A DNA stretch of 39,117 nucleotides from an uncultured Oscillospiraceae bacterium (GTDB lineage: Bacteria; Bacillota; Clostridia; Oscillospirales; Oscillospiraceae), in the NCBI GenBank assembly GCA_947600025.1, contig CANQFY010000012.1, positions 1-39,117 on the forward strand. The letters run 5' to 3'. The notes beneath the pieces are model-generated. The model saw only the letters and a list, made by a program, of their open reading frames with translations, was not told the origin of the DNA and made no database searches. The first letter of the stretch is position 1; each line of letters opens with the position of its first letter. The position numbers and the translations under genes are program-made. This document shows positions 32,080 to 39,028 of the stretch, piece by piece.

Positions 32080-32805
32080 ATGGATACTTTGCGGGTGCTG
32101 ATCGCGGACGGTATGGAGGACTTCCGCGTGGCCCTGGCGGATTCGCTGAAAAGCAAGTATCAGGTCCGCGTCAGTACGGACGGCCGCGAGGCGTTGCAAA
32201 CGCTGCAAAAGGACCCTCCCGACCTTCTGATCATCGATCTGATGCTTCCGGAGTATGACGGCCTAGGTCTGCTGCAGCAGTCGGCAAAGCGCCAGCCTCT
32301 GCCCATTGTACTTGCCACCACCCGCTATCTCAATGACTATATTCTCCACACCGCCCAACGGCTGGGCGTGGCCTACCTGATGATGAAGTCCTGCGATGTC
32401 CGGGCAGTGGCCGCCAGAGCGGAGGACCTGCTGGCCCAAAGCGCAAGCCCAAAGATCCGCCCGGATCTGAACGCCGGGTTGGCAAGCCTGCTCCTGTCCC
32501 TGGGGATGCCCACCAAGCTGCGGGGCTACTATTGCTGCCGTCTGGCGGTGCCGGAGCTGGTGCGGGACCCGGATCTATCCATCACCAAGGAGCTTTATCC
32601 CGAGGTAGGCCGGATGGGCGGCTGGACAGCGGCCCAGGTGGAGCGGGCCATCCGTTCCGCGATCCAGGCCGCCTGGATCCGGCGGGACGATCAGGTATGG
32701 CGACAGTATTTTTCTCCCGGTCCCGACGGCACGATCCCCCGACCCACCAACGCCGCTTTCCTCACCCGGTTGGCGGCGCATTTTCTGAGGGAGCGTGGGG
32801 AGTGA
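32080..32805 (+). CDS. Spo0A-like response regulator
   Basis: A 241-aa protein with an N-terminal receiver domain and a C-terminal Spo0A-type DNA-binding domain. In the receiver D53 (LLIIDLMLPEYDG) is the phosphorylation site, T80/T81 and K103 (LMMKSCD) are switch residues, and the acidic pocket is reduced to D10 (IADGMED; the usual second Asp is Gly). The C-terminal domain has LGMPTKLRGYYCC, ITKELYPEVG and the recognition helix TAAQVERAIRSAIQAAW (about 183-199), then RPTNAAFL. It is shorter and more divergent than canonical Spo0A and is not next to spoIVB or recN. It may be the organism's diverged master regulator or a second copy. ATG 32080 follows GGGAAGGTTGAGGGCA. Confidence 0.85.
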   Translation: MDTLRVLIADGMEDFRVALADSLKSKYQVRVSTDGREALQTLQKDPPDLLIIDLMLPEYDGLGLLQQSAKRQPLPIVLATTRYLNDYILHTAQRLGVAYLMMKSCDVRAVAARAEDLLAQSASPKIRPDLNAGLASLLLSLGMPTKLRGYYCCRLAVPELVRDPDLSITKELYPEVGRMGGWTAAQVERAIRSAIQAAWIRRDDQVWRQYFSPGPDGTIPRPTNAAFLTRLAAHFLRERGE

Positions 32806-32926
32806 AGAGGAAGGAAGTAGGCAAATTTAGTATTATTCGATTTTAAAAAATGTTTTCTTTCTCCCGGCTTTCTGGGGGGAATAGGAAGAAGCGCATAAAC
32901 ATTTGTCAAAAAGTGCCATATAAGGA

Positions 32927-32955
32927 TTGACAAAAAAGGACACAAAGTATATAAT
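32927..32955 (+). promoter_or_regulatory. Promoter and inverted repeat upstream of the BlaI-type gene
   Basis: TTGACA (32927-32932), 17-nt spacer, TATAAT (32950-32955), both perfect. TTTGTCAA (32902-32909) and TTGACAAA (32927-32934) form an inverted repeat across the -35, a possible self-operator. Confidence 0.85.
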
Positions 32956-32985
32956 AGGGGTAGCTTGATTTGGAGGTGCATCGCC

Positions 32986-33357
32986 TTGGAACTGACAAAG
33001 AGCGAACTTGAGATCATGGATGTGCTTTGGGAAGCCGGCGAACCCCTTTCCCGTTCGGATCTGTTGGAGCGGTCGGAGAAAAAGTCTTGGAAGGACAGCT
33101 CCGTGCATATACTTCTCAACGGCCTTCTGCGTAAGGAGATCATTGAGGAAGCGGGCTTCGTGAAGCGGAGCAAAACCTACGGGCGTACTTTTGTCCCCAC
33201 TATGAGCCGGGAGGCGTACTACGCCCAGGCGGTGTACGGGCATACCTATCGCCCGGACCTGACGGGGCTTATCGCGGAGCTGCTGAGCCAGCAGAACCCG
33301 GACAAGGCCACCCTGCAAAAAATTGACGAGCTGATCCGCACGCAAATGGGCCAATAG
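32986..33357 (+). CDS. BlaI/MecI/CopY-family transcriptional repressor
   Basis: A 123-aa winged-helix regulator. It begins MELTKSELEIMDVLWEAGEPLSR, the family's hallmark N-terminus, with recognition helix around DSSVHILLNGLLRKEII and a C-terminal helical dimerisation part (TGLIAELLSQQN...). TTG 32986 is chosen as the start from the RBS TTGGAGGTGC with 8-nt spacing. No BlaR/MecR sensor protease, beta-lactamase or copper ATPase is adjacent, so its inducer and targets are unknown; autoregulation through the inverted repeat at its promoter is plausible. Confidence 0.88.
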   Translation: MELTKSELEIMDVLWEAGEPLSRSDLLERSEKKSWKDSSVHILLNGLLRKEIIEEAGFVKRSKTYGRTFVPTMSREAYYAQAVYGHTYRPDLTGLIAELLSQQNPDKATLQKIDELIRTQMGQ

Positions 33358-33364
33358 AATACCC

Positions 33365-33393
33365 AAAGGCCAGCCTTTACAGACTGGCCTTTT
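33365..33393. terminator. Bidirectional terminator
   Basis: AAAGGCCAG and CTGGCCTTT flank CCTTTACAGA; the hairpin spans the stop codon of the XRE gene and ends in TTTTCC on the plus strand. Confidence 0.75.
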
Positions 33394-33613
33394 CCATTTC
33401 TTCTTCGATCAGCCGCATCAGCTTCCAGGGATGTAAATTCATAGCCAGGGCGATGCGGTAGAAGGTCTCCAGGGTGGGCTTTCGCTCACCCCGTTCAATG
33501 GCGCTCAAATGGGTCCGCCCGATGCCGGCCAGCCCGCTGACCAGCTCCTGGGACATTCCATTTTTCTCCCGAACGCGCTGGATCACTTGCCCAACGATTT
33601 TGGCGTCCAACAT
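33377..33613 (-). CDS. XRE-family helix-turn-helix repressor
   Basis: A 78-aa Cro/C1-type protein that is almost only an HTH domain: VGQVIQRVREKNGMSQELVSGLAGIGRTHLSAIERGERKPTL is spread over residues 7-48, with LSAIERG at the usual end of the recognition helix. A C-terminal helix (KLMRLIEEEMEK) may dimerise. RBS AGGGAGGTGCCGCT. It is divergent from a small membrane protein gene across a near-perfect palindrome (33663-33694), which it probably binds. Confidence 0.9.
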   Translation of the reverse strand: MLDAKIVGQVIQRVREKNGMSQELVSGLAGIGRTHLSAIERGERKPTLETFYRIALAMNLHPWKLMRLIEEEMEKASL

Positions 33614-33662
33614 AGCGGCACCTCCCTGCCGCTATTGTAAACGGGATTGAAAAAAATATTGA

Positions 33663-33700
33663 ACACATATGTAGACAGCAGAATACAAATGTGTTATAAT
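33663..33700 (+). promoter_or_regulatory. Promoter overlapped by an 11-bp inverted repeat (operator)
   Basis: ACACATATGTA (33663-33673) and TACAAATGTGT (33684-33694) are inverted copies with one mismatch, 10 bp apart. They overlap the -35 (TAGACA, 33672-33677) and spacer of a promoter with TATAAT at 33695-33700, 17-nt spacing. Binding of the divergent XRE protein here would control the membrane protein gene and probably its own gene. Confidence 0.75.
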
Positions 33701-33754
33701 TCAGAAAAGCGCCCGTAAATAACAAAAATAATAAGGCGCCAGGGAGGAAACGTC

Positions 33755-34021
33755 ATGTACAAAGCACCGGGAAAAACAATAAAAAGCGTGGTTTATGCCA
33801 TTACGCTTATCTCTTGGGTGGTCATAGTCTTGGCAGTTATTATGATCTGTATAAATGTAAATAACACTGGTATGTGTATATTGGCTATCCTCATCGGATT
33901 GATTTTAGCGGCATTGGTTTATTGGTCAAATATTATATTGTACGCCTTTGGTCAGCTGGTGGACGATGTGCAGAAGCTTCGCAAGATTCTTGAACAGGTA
34001 AAAAACAGTTCTTATAACTGA
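33755..34021 (+). CDS. Small membrane protein
   Basis: An 88-aa protein with two long hydrophobic segments (about residues 11-32 and 38-64) and a C-terminal hydrophilic helix (FGQLVDDVQKLRKILEQVKNSS), which may form a coiled coil. RBS AGGGAGGAAACGTC. Its codons are AT-richer than the neighbours. It is under the promoter-operator at 33663-33700, divergent from the XRE gene. I do not recognise a family; the regulator/membrane-protein pairing is reminiscent of small stress or phage-derived modules. Confidence 0.75.
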   Translation: MYKAPGKTIKSVVYAITLISWVVIVLAVIMICINVNNTGMCILAILIGLILAALVYWSNIILYAFGQLVDDVQKLRKILEQVKNSSYN

Positions 34022-34066
34022 TTCCGTGAGGAACGCAGACCTTTTCCCAGCCGCGATAGAAAAGCC

Positions 34067-34100
34067 CAAAAAACCGCCCCACCGGGTTTCCCGGCGGGGC
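34067..34100 (-). terminator. Terminator of yebC
   Basis: GCCCC-A-CCGGG / CCCGG-C-GGGGC (34076-34100), loop ttt; on the minus strand it is followed by GGTTTTTT. Confidence 0.85.
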
Positions 34101-34118
34101 AAAAGTAATTCAAAATCT

Positions 34119-34856
34119 TTAATCCCGGTCCCAGTTGTGCCAGACGTTCTGGATGTCGTCGTCGTCCTCGAACAGGTCCAGCATTTTCTCCATGTTGGAC
34201 TTGTCCTCCTCTTTCTCCAGCTTCTGGTAGTTTTGGGGGACCATCTCGATCTGGGCGGACTCGAATTGGTAGCCCTTGGCGGACATGGCGTCGGCTACGG
34301 CGTTGAAATCGTCCGGCGTGGTGTAGACCGTGAAGCAGTCCTCCTCCGGCTCAAAATCGTCGGCGCCGCAGTCCATGGCGTCCATCATCACCGTGTCCTC
34401 GTCCAGGTCGCCGTCCTCGTTGTCGATGACCAGCACGCCCTTCTGATCAAAGGACCAGGCCACGCAGCCGGAGGTGCCCATGTTCCCGCCGTACTTGTCG
34501 AAGTGATGCCGCACCGCGCCGGCGGTCCGGTTCCGGTTGTCGGTCATGGCCTCCACGATCACCGCCACGCCGCCGGGGCCGTAGCCCTCGTAGGTGATGG
34601 TCTCGTAGCTCTCGGCGTTACCGGAACCGGCGGCCCGCTCCAGAACCCGCTTGATGTTGTCGTTGGGCATGTTGGCGGCCTTGGCCTTGGTAATCACGGT
34701 GGCCAGGCGGGAGTTGTTGGCCGGGTCGGCGCTGCCGCCGCCCTCCTTCACCGCCACGATCATCTCCTTGGCGATCTTGGTGAACGCCGCGGCCCGCTTG
34801 GCGTCCTGGGCGCCTTTGGTTTTTTGAATGTTATGCCACTTGGAATGTCCGGACAT
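34119..34856 (-). CDS. yebC: YebC/PmpR family protein
   Basis: A 245-aa member of the YebC/TACO1 family. The N-terminus MSGHSKWHNIQKTKGAQDAKR is invariant-like, followed by FTKIAKEM, NMPNDNIKRVLERA, YEGYGPGGVAVIVE and NRNRTAGAVRHHFDKYGGNMG. Long described as transcriptional regulators, YebC proteins are now also linked to translation of proline-rich or stalling motifs; in this window the Pro-rich HtrA tail is a conceivable client. The acidic C-terminus (LFEDDDDIQ) is typical. It has its own promoter and terminator. Confidence 0.96.
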   Translation of the reverse strand: MSGHSKWHNIQKTKGAQDAKRAAAFTKIAKEMIVAVKEGGGSADPANNSRLATVITKAKAANMPNDNIKRVLERAAGSGNAESYETITYEGYGPGGVAVIVEAMTDNRNRTAGAVRHHFDKYGGNMGTSGCVAWSFDQKGVLVIDNEDGDLDEDTVMMDAMDCGADDFEPEEDCFTVYTTPDDFNAVADAMSAKGYQFESAQIEMVPQNYQKLEKEEDKSNMEKMLDLFEDDDDIQNVWHNWDRD

Positions 34857-34907
34857 GATTTTATCTTCCCTTCTATGAAACGGCGGTTGCCTTCAAATTT
34901 TCAATTT

Positions 34908-34937
34908 ATTGTAGCACAGGTTGGTGGGAAAAATCAA
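34908..34937 (-). promoter_or_regulatory. Likely promoter of yebC
   Basis: On the minus strand TTGATT (rc 34932-34937), 18-nt spacer, TACAAT (rc 34908-34913), close behind the stop of the nif3-like gene. Confidence 0.6.
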
Positions 34938-34943
34938 CCCATT

Positions 34944-35735
34944 TCAGCCAAAATTCATGCAGTCCCGGTGAATTTCCGAAACCTTGACCGTTATATCGGG
35001 AAACGCGGCCCGCAGATGGTCGGCCAAAACCGGGCAAATGGGATTTTCCGTGTAAAAATGCCCGGCGTCGATCAGGTTCAGACCCAGCTCCCGGGCGTCC
35101 CAGAACTGGTTGTATTTCACATCGGCGGTAACAAAGGTGTCGCACCCGGCGTAAAACACCGTTTCCAGCTCCGAGGCGCAGCTCCCGCCCCCCACGGCCA
35201 CATGGTGTACCGGCCTTCCAGAGTTAACATAACGCACCCCTGGGCATCCCAGACGGTCTTTTACCGTTTCCAGAAAAGTCTCCATGCTCTGCCGGGGCAC
35301 TTTGCCCATCCGCAGGAGGCCCCAGGGCCGCCCGGCGCTGTCCATGCCGGCAGGGGAGAGCACCTCGGAGAAGTTAAGACCCAGCCGGGCCGCCAGGGCG
35401 TCGTTGACCCCGCCGGGGGCGTTGTCCAAATTGGTGTGGGCGTTGACGGCGCTGATTCCGTGTTGGGCCAGGAAGAGAATGGCCCTGCCCACGGCGGTAT
35501 CCGTGGTCACAGCGCTGACCGGACGGAAAATCAGCGGGTGGTGGGTAAGGATCAGCTCTGCGCCCCAGTCCGCCGCCTCTTGGCACACGTCCATAAAGGG
35601 ATCCAGGGCTACCAGCACCTTGCTCACGGTCTGGCTTCGATTTCCCACCAGCAGGCCCACATGATCCCATTTCTCTTTCATTTCTCTTGGCGCCAGCTCT
35701 TCCACCAGAGCCACGATGTCAGCGACCGTTGTCAT
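34944..35735 (-). CDS. Nif3-like dinuclear metal-centre protein
   Basis: A 263-aa NIF3/DUF34 protein forming toroidal hexamers with a dinuclear metal site. His65-His66 in ILTHHPLIF, the NAHTNLDNAPGG block and the late HVAVGGGSC and LIDAGHFYTE motifs carry metal ligands. Length matches the short form without the inserted PII-like domain. It overlaps trmK by 17 bp, the usual partner in Firmicutes. Once annotated as GTP cyclohydrolase I type 2 in some species; the physiological role is not settled. The start is ATG 35735 inside trmK. Confidence 0.93.
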   Translation of the reverse strand: MTTVADIVALVEELAPREMKEKWDHVGLLVGNRSQTVSKVLVALDPFMDVCQEAADWGAELILTHHPLIFRPVSAVTTDTAVGRAILFLAQHGISAVNAHTNLDNAPGGVNDALAARLGLNFSEVLSPAGMDSAGRPWGLLRMGKVPRQSMETFLETVKDRLGCPGVRYVNSGRPVHHVAVGGGSCASELETVFYAGCDTFVTADVKYNQFWDARELGLNLIDAGHFYTENPICPVLADHLRAAFPDITVKVSEIHRDCMNFG

Positions 35736-36408
35736 GGATCTTCGCCTCCATTTCCAGCAATTCCTCCAGAATCCGGAGATATTCCTGATATTTTTCCCCG
35801 CCGGAGCGAGAAAGCCCCGCTACGCTCTCCCGCAACCCCTCGATCACCTTCTGGGCGTAGGCCCCCAGCAGGGGCGAGCCGCTTTCCAGCAGAGCGGGGG
35901 AGAGATAGCACTGCCCCGGGGTGAGCCTGGGCCCCGAACCTGGCAAAACCTCCATCACGGGGTAGTAAAATTTGCCGTCCTGTGCCAGGGTCTCCCTGCG
36001 GATCGTGTAGCCGTTCTCACTCAGCCAGCGGCGCAGCTCCGGGCGGCGGGACTGACATTGGAGGATCAGCCGGTATTGCCCTTTTTTCAGCCAGGAGGCC
36101 ATGGAGAGGATATGGATCATGGTGTCCGCCCCCATCCCGGCGCAGACCAGGGTGTCGAACTCCCGGGGCAGGGCGGACAGCCCGTCGGAGAGGCAGAAGA
36201 GCATCCGGTCCGCCACCCCATATTTCACGGCGTTGCTCTTGGCGCTTTTCAGGGGAGCTGGATGGATGTCCGAGGCGATTACCTGGCTGGCCCGCCCGGT
36301 CCGGAGCAGATGGATGCCCAGATAGCCATGGTCCGCGCCCACATCCGCTACCCGGTCACCGCAGTTTACATAATCACAGCAGGCCAGGAGCCGGTTGGAC
36401 AGCTTCAT
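35719..36408 (-). CDS. trmK: tRNA (adenine22-N1)-methyltransferase TrmK
   Basis: A 229-aa SAM-dependent methyltransferase making m1A22 in tRNAs. The Rossmann motif I is VADVGADHGYLGIHL (about residues 20-34), then ASDIHPAPLKSAKSNA, VCAGMGADTMIHIL and LILQCQSRRPELRRWL, and a C-terminal helical coiled-coil region (LSRSGGEKYQEYLRILEELLEMEAK). It precedes and overlaps the nif3-like gene. A hairpin and T-tract separate it from the DUF1858 gene upstream, so it may be only partly read through from that promoter. Confidence 0.94.
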   Translation of the reverse strand: MKLSNRLLACCDYVNCGDRVADVGADHGYLGIHLLRTGRASQVIASDIHPAPLKSAKSNAVKYGVADRMLFCLSDGLSALPREFDTLVCAGMGADTMIHILSMASWLKKGQYRLILQCQSRRPELRRWLSENGYTIRRETLAQDGKFYYPVMEVLPGSGPRLTPGQCYLSPALLESGSPLLGAYAQKVIEGLRESVAGLSRSGGEKYQEYLRILEELLEMEAKIHDNGR

Positions 36409-36420
36409 GGGTTCCCTCCC

Positions 36421-36453
36421 AAAAAGAACTTGGCCGCCCCGGCAGGGGCGGCC
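36421..36453 (-). terminator. Attenuator-like terminator between DUF1858 and trmK
   Basis: GGCCGCCCC (36432-36440) pairs with GGGGCGGCC (36445-36453), loop ggca; on the minus strand followed by AAGTTCTTTTT and then the trmK RBS GGGAGGG. Confidence 0.7.
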
Positions 36454-36459
36454 AGGATG

Positions 36460-36681
36460 TCAGGCGTCTGCATTCTCGCTGGCTTCCAGGAAGTGGTTCA
36501 GCTGGGCCAGGAAAGCGTCGCTGTCGATCCCGTGGACCATACAGGCTTCTTCCACCGTCTCCCCCCGGGAGGAGGGGCAGCCCAGGCAGTGCATCCCGAT
36601 GGCAAAGAACAGCGGGGCGCTCTGGGGCGCAATGTCCAAAATATCGCCAATAATGGTTTCCTTTTCGATTTTAACAGCCAT
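36460..36681 (-). CDS. DUF1858 domain protein
   Basis: A 73-aa protein with the DUF1858 pattern: ETIIGDILDIAPQSAPLFFAIGMHCLGCPSSRGETVEEAC. The CLGC pair and a further Cys (EEAC) suggest a redox-active or metal-binding site; the family is seen fused to or beside hybrid-cluster and redox proteins. RBS AAGGAGGCAGAAAC. It has its own promoter, divergent from the SAM-I leader. Precise role unknown. Confidence 0.9.
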   Translation of the reverse strand: MAVKIEKETIIGDILDIAPQSAPLFFAIGMHCLGCPSSRGETVEEACMVHGIDSDAFLAQLNHFLEASENADA

Positions 36682-36711
36682 GTTTCTGCCTCCTTATGGG
36701 TTTCTCCCAAT

Positions 36712-36740
36712 ATTATAACCCTATCCATCCCAAAAAACAA
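36712..36740 (-). promoter_or_regulatory. Promoter of the DUF1858 gene
   Basis: On the minus strand TTGTTT (rc 36735-36740), 17-nt spacer, TATAAT (rc 36712-36717). Confidence 0.7.
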
Positions 36741-36764
36741 GAGGCATTTCCGGAAAAATGGGTC

Positions 36765-36792
36765 TTGACAACAGCGAAAAAAGCGCTAAAAT
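36765..36792 (+). promoter_or_regulatory. Promoter of the SAM-I leader and metK
   Basis: TTGACA (36765-36770), 16-nt spacer, TAAAAT (36787-36792). Confidence 0.78.
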
Positions 36793-36813
36793 AGAAAAGA
36801 ACTGCATACAAGC

Positions 36814-36950
36814 CTTATCAAGAGTGGTGGAGGGAACGGCCCGATGAAACCCGGCAACCTGTCGAATGTGATGTGGTGCCAAATCCGGCGGCAACGAAAG
36901 ATGAGGATTCGATAGAACGCGCATCGAATCTTCGGTGTGCGGTTTTTTTA
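36814..36950 (+). promoter_or_regulatory. SAM-I (S-box) riboswitch with terminator
   Basis: The aptamer is 36814-36906: CTTATCAAGAG at the 5' end, GGAGGGAACGGCCCGATGAAACC core, GTGCCAAATCCGGC and GAAAGATGAG closing P1 (CTTATC with GATGAG). The terminator is an 11-bp stem CGCGCATCGAA / TTCGGTGTGCG (36918-36941) followed by GTTTTTTT. The antiterminator is GATTCGAT (36906-36913) with ATCGAATC (36923-36930), which excludes the terminator. SAM binding favours termination before metK. Confidence 0.97.
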
Positions 36951-36972
36951 TTCTGAAAGGAGACAGAAAACA

Positions 36973-38115
36973 ATGGAAAAAAGACTTTTCACCTCGGAAT
37001 GTGTCACCTGTGGCCACCCGGACAAGGTGGCGGATGCCATTTCCGACGCCATTCTGGACGCCTGCATCGCCCAGGACCCCGGCTCCCGGGTGGCCTGCGA
37101 GACCATGGTGACTACCGATTTCTGCGTCATCTGCGGGGAGATCACCACCAAGGCCGTGGTGGACTACGCCCAGGTGGCCCGGGACACCATCCGCTCCATC
37201 GGCTACACCCATCCCGAGGATGGGTTCTGCGCCGACACGGTGGAAATTTTATGTAAACTACATACCCAGTCCGCCGATATCGCCCTGGGCACCAACGACG
37301 CCGTTGGCGGTGCGGGGGACCAGGGGATGATGTTCGGCGGGGCCTGCGCCCAGACGCCGGAGCTGATGCCCCTGCCGGCGGCCCTGGCCCGGACCATGGC
37401 CAACACCCTGACGGACTGCGTCCACCGCAATCCCAATCTCCGCCCCGACGGGAAGACCCAGGTGACGGTGGAGTTTGACGAGAACAACCGGGTGGTGGGC
37501 GTGGACACCGTGGTGGTCTCCGTGATGCACAGCGCCTCCTTCTCCATCGATCAGGTCCGCGCCCTGGTCCGGGAGCAGGTCATCGCCCCGGCCCTGGCGG
37601 CCTACGGCTTCTCCCTGGAAAATGTGGCCCACATCTTCATCAACCCCACCGGCAGCTTCGTCATTGGCGGTCCCAACGGAGATACGGGCCTGACGGGCCG
37701 GAAGATCATTGTGGACACCTACGGCGGCTACTTCTCCCACGGCGGCGGCGCCTTCTCCGGGAAGGACCCCACCAAGGTGGACCGCAGCGCCGCCTACATG
37801 GCCCGGTACATGGCGAAAAATCTGGTGGCGGCGGGCCTGGCCACCCAGGTCCAGGTTCAGCTGGCCTACGCCATCGGCGTGGCCGAGCCGGTCTCCGTCC
37901 GGGTGGACAGCTACGGCACCGGTAAGGTCTCCGACGAAAAGCTGACGGAGCTGCTGCGGAAGACCTGCGACCTGACGCCCGCCGGGATCATCCGCAAGCT
38001 GGAGCTGCGCCGTCCCATTTACGCGGAGACGGCTTCCCACGGCCACTTCGGCGTGGAGGGCCGCCCCTGGGAGAAAACCGATCTGGCGGAAAAACTGCGC
38101 TCCGCCCTCAATTAA
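36973..38115 (+). CDS. metK: S-adenosylmethionine synthetase
   Basis: A 380-aa enzyme making SAM from methionine and ATP. It shows LFTSECVTCGHPDKVADAISDA at the N-terminus, GGAGDQGMMFGGA (the signature GAGDQG), FFINPTGSFVIGGPNGDTGLTGRKIIVDTYGG and GGGAFSGKDPTKVDRSAAY (the second signature). The usual SVTEGHPDK has Cys in place of Ser and Glu (CVTCGHPDK), while the catalytic His and Asp and the preceding Glu are kept. ATG 36973 follows AAAGGAGACAGAAAACA; an in-frame ATG at 36937 lies in the riboswitch terminator and is rejected. It is regulated by the SAM-I leader. Confidence 0.97.
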   Translation: MEKRLFTSECVTCGHPDKVADAISDAILDACIAQDPGSRVACETMVTTDFCVICGEITTKAVVDYAQVARDTIRSIGYTHPEDGFCADTVEILCKLHTQSADIALGTNDAVGGAGDQGMMFGGACAQTPELMPLPAALARTMANTLTDCVHRNPNLRPDGKTQVTVEFDENNRVVGVDTVVVSVMHSASFSIDQVRALVREQVIAPALAAYGFSLENVAHIFINPTGSFVIGGPNGDTGLTGRKIIVDTYGGYFSHGGGAFSGKDPTKVDRSAAYMARYMAKNLVAAGLATQVQVQLAYAIGVAEPVSVRVDSYGTGKVSDEKLTELLRKTCDLTPAGIIRKLELRRPIYAETASHGHFGVEGRPWEKTDLAEKLRSALN

Positions 38116-38193
38116 AATCCCATCCCGCCGGGTTTGCGGGCTGGTTATAAATGTTGGAGCTCGTCTTTAAGACGGGCAAGGATAGCATATAGG

Positions 38194-38230
38194 AACGCTC
38201 CGGTCGATCAAACACGCCGGAGCGTTTTCT
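38194..38230 (+). terminator. Terminator of metK
   Basis: AACGCTCCGG (38194-38203) pairs with CCGGAGCGTT (38217-38226), followed by TTCTATT. A shorter CCCGC/GCGGG hairpin lies at 38124-38140. Confidence 0.75.
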
Positions 38231-38285
38231 ATTCGAGGCAGGCAGAAACTTCGGAACAATTCGATTCACCGTCTTAACGGGCGGT

Positions 38286-38318
38286 AGATTTCTTCACATT
38301 TGGGTGGTATAATGTGAA
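38286..38318 (+). promoter_or_regulatory. Probable promoter with palindrome
   Basis: TATAAT at 38309-38314 with a weak -35 (TAGATT, 38286-38291, 17-nt spacing). TTCACAT (38293-38299) and ATGTGAA (38312-38318) form an inverted repeat spanning spacer and -10, a possible operator. Confidence 0.5.
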
Positions 38319-38370
38319 ATATCGAGCGGGCGACTGCTCGGCAAATTGAGGTATGTTGGGGTGAGTATGT

Positions 38371-38805
38371 ATGCACAAAAAGAAAGGCAAAACGGTCATA
38401 GCTCTGTTGGCAGTCGCATTAGTCGTAGTTACCGCGGCAGTCTGGGTTTGCACGCCTGGGGAACGGGTCGCTTTTTTTGTTAGAACTCACAACGAAGATC
38501 TGGTTGATATTGCATCCGCTTGTTTGACAGGGGATGTTTCTGCCGGAAGTTACCGCGGGGTAAGGGTCGGGGGACTGTATGATGGGGAGCATCCCATCGT
38601 CCAATTTTATACATATGGCTGGGGCTTGATCCCATATATGGGCTTTTACTATTCGCCTGACGGCACACCCGCTGCTTTTCAGAATGTGAATGTAGAGTTG
38701 ACGCTTGTGGGTGATAATATATGGAAATGGACTGACGGAACGGATAATCGCGGCATGACCAAGAAAATATGTGACTGCTGGTATTATTTTGAAGCCTGGC
38801 TGTGA
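38371..38805 (+). CDS. Unknown protein with N-terminal membrane anchor or signal peptide
   Basis: A 144-aa protein. It starts MHKKKGKTVIALLAVALVVVTAAVWVCTPG: a basic stretch and one hydrophobic segment (about residues 8-27), then a Cys that does not form a clear lipobox. The remainder is Gly/aromatic-rich with beta character (VRVGGLYDGEHPIVQFYTYGWG, YMGFYYSPDG) and four later Cys (ACL, CDC). GC content is lower than in the core genes. Probably exported or membrane-tethered. I do not recognise a family. The RBS is GGGGTGAGTATGT upstream of ATG 38371. Confidence 0.72.
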   Translation: MHKKKGKTVIALLAVALVVVTAAVWVCTPGERVAFFVRTHNEDLVDIASACLTGDVSAGSYRGVRVGGLYDGEHPIVQFYTYGWGLIPYMGFYYSPDGTPAAFQNVNVELTLVGDNIWKWTDGTDNRGMTKKICDCWYYFEAWL

Positions 38806-38817
38806 GCTTGCTGCCGG

Positions 38818-39028
38818 GAGTTCCCGCCGCCGTGAAAAATATATAGAACAATAACAATTCCAGTTTGTCAAAACGTTGCAAAACCCTTTCGGAACGAAAG
38901 GGCGCGCTTCTATACATATGCGCTCGGAAGGCTCCGCCTGACAGCTGGAAACCAACCTCCGACGGCTTCGCGTCTTTACCTGTCGGGCAAGTTTGAAATG
39001 GAATTTCAAATTTAGTGAGGTGACTAAT
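38818..39028. repeat. Hairpin-rich intergenic stretch, possible mobile-gene boundary
   Basis: No gene is seen. It contains CCCTTTCG/CGAAAGGG (38884-38902), a GCGC/GCGC pair around 38902-38932, and TTTGAAAT/ATTTCAAA (about 38993-39011). Open frames on the minus strand lack RBS. Such structured spacers often mark the edge of recently inserted gene cassettes; here it precedes an AT-rich acetyltransferase gene. Confidence 0.4.

Noticed and set aside
34026..35924. 632-codon plus-strand frame over yebC, nif3-like and trmK
   Set aside because: Antisense shadow of three genes with recognised families; composition rich in Val, Gly and His without domains.
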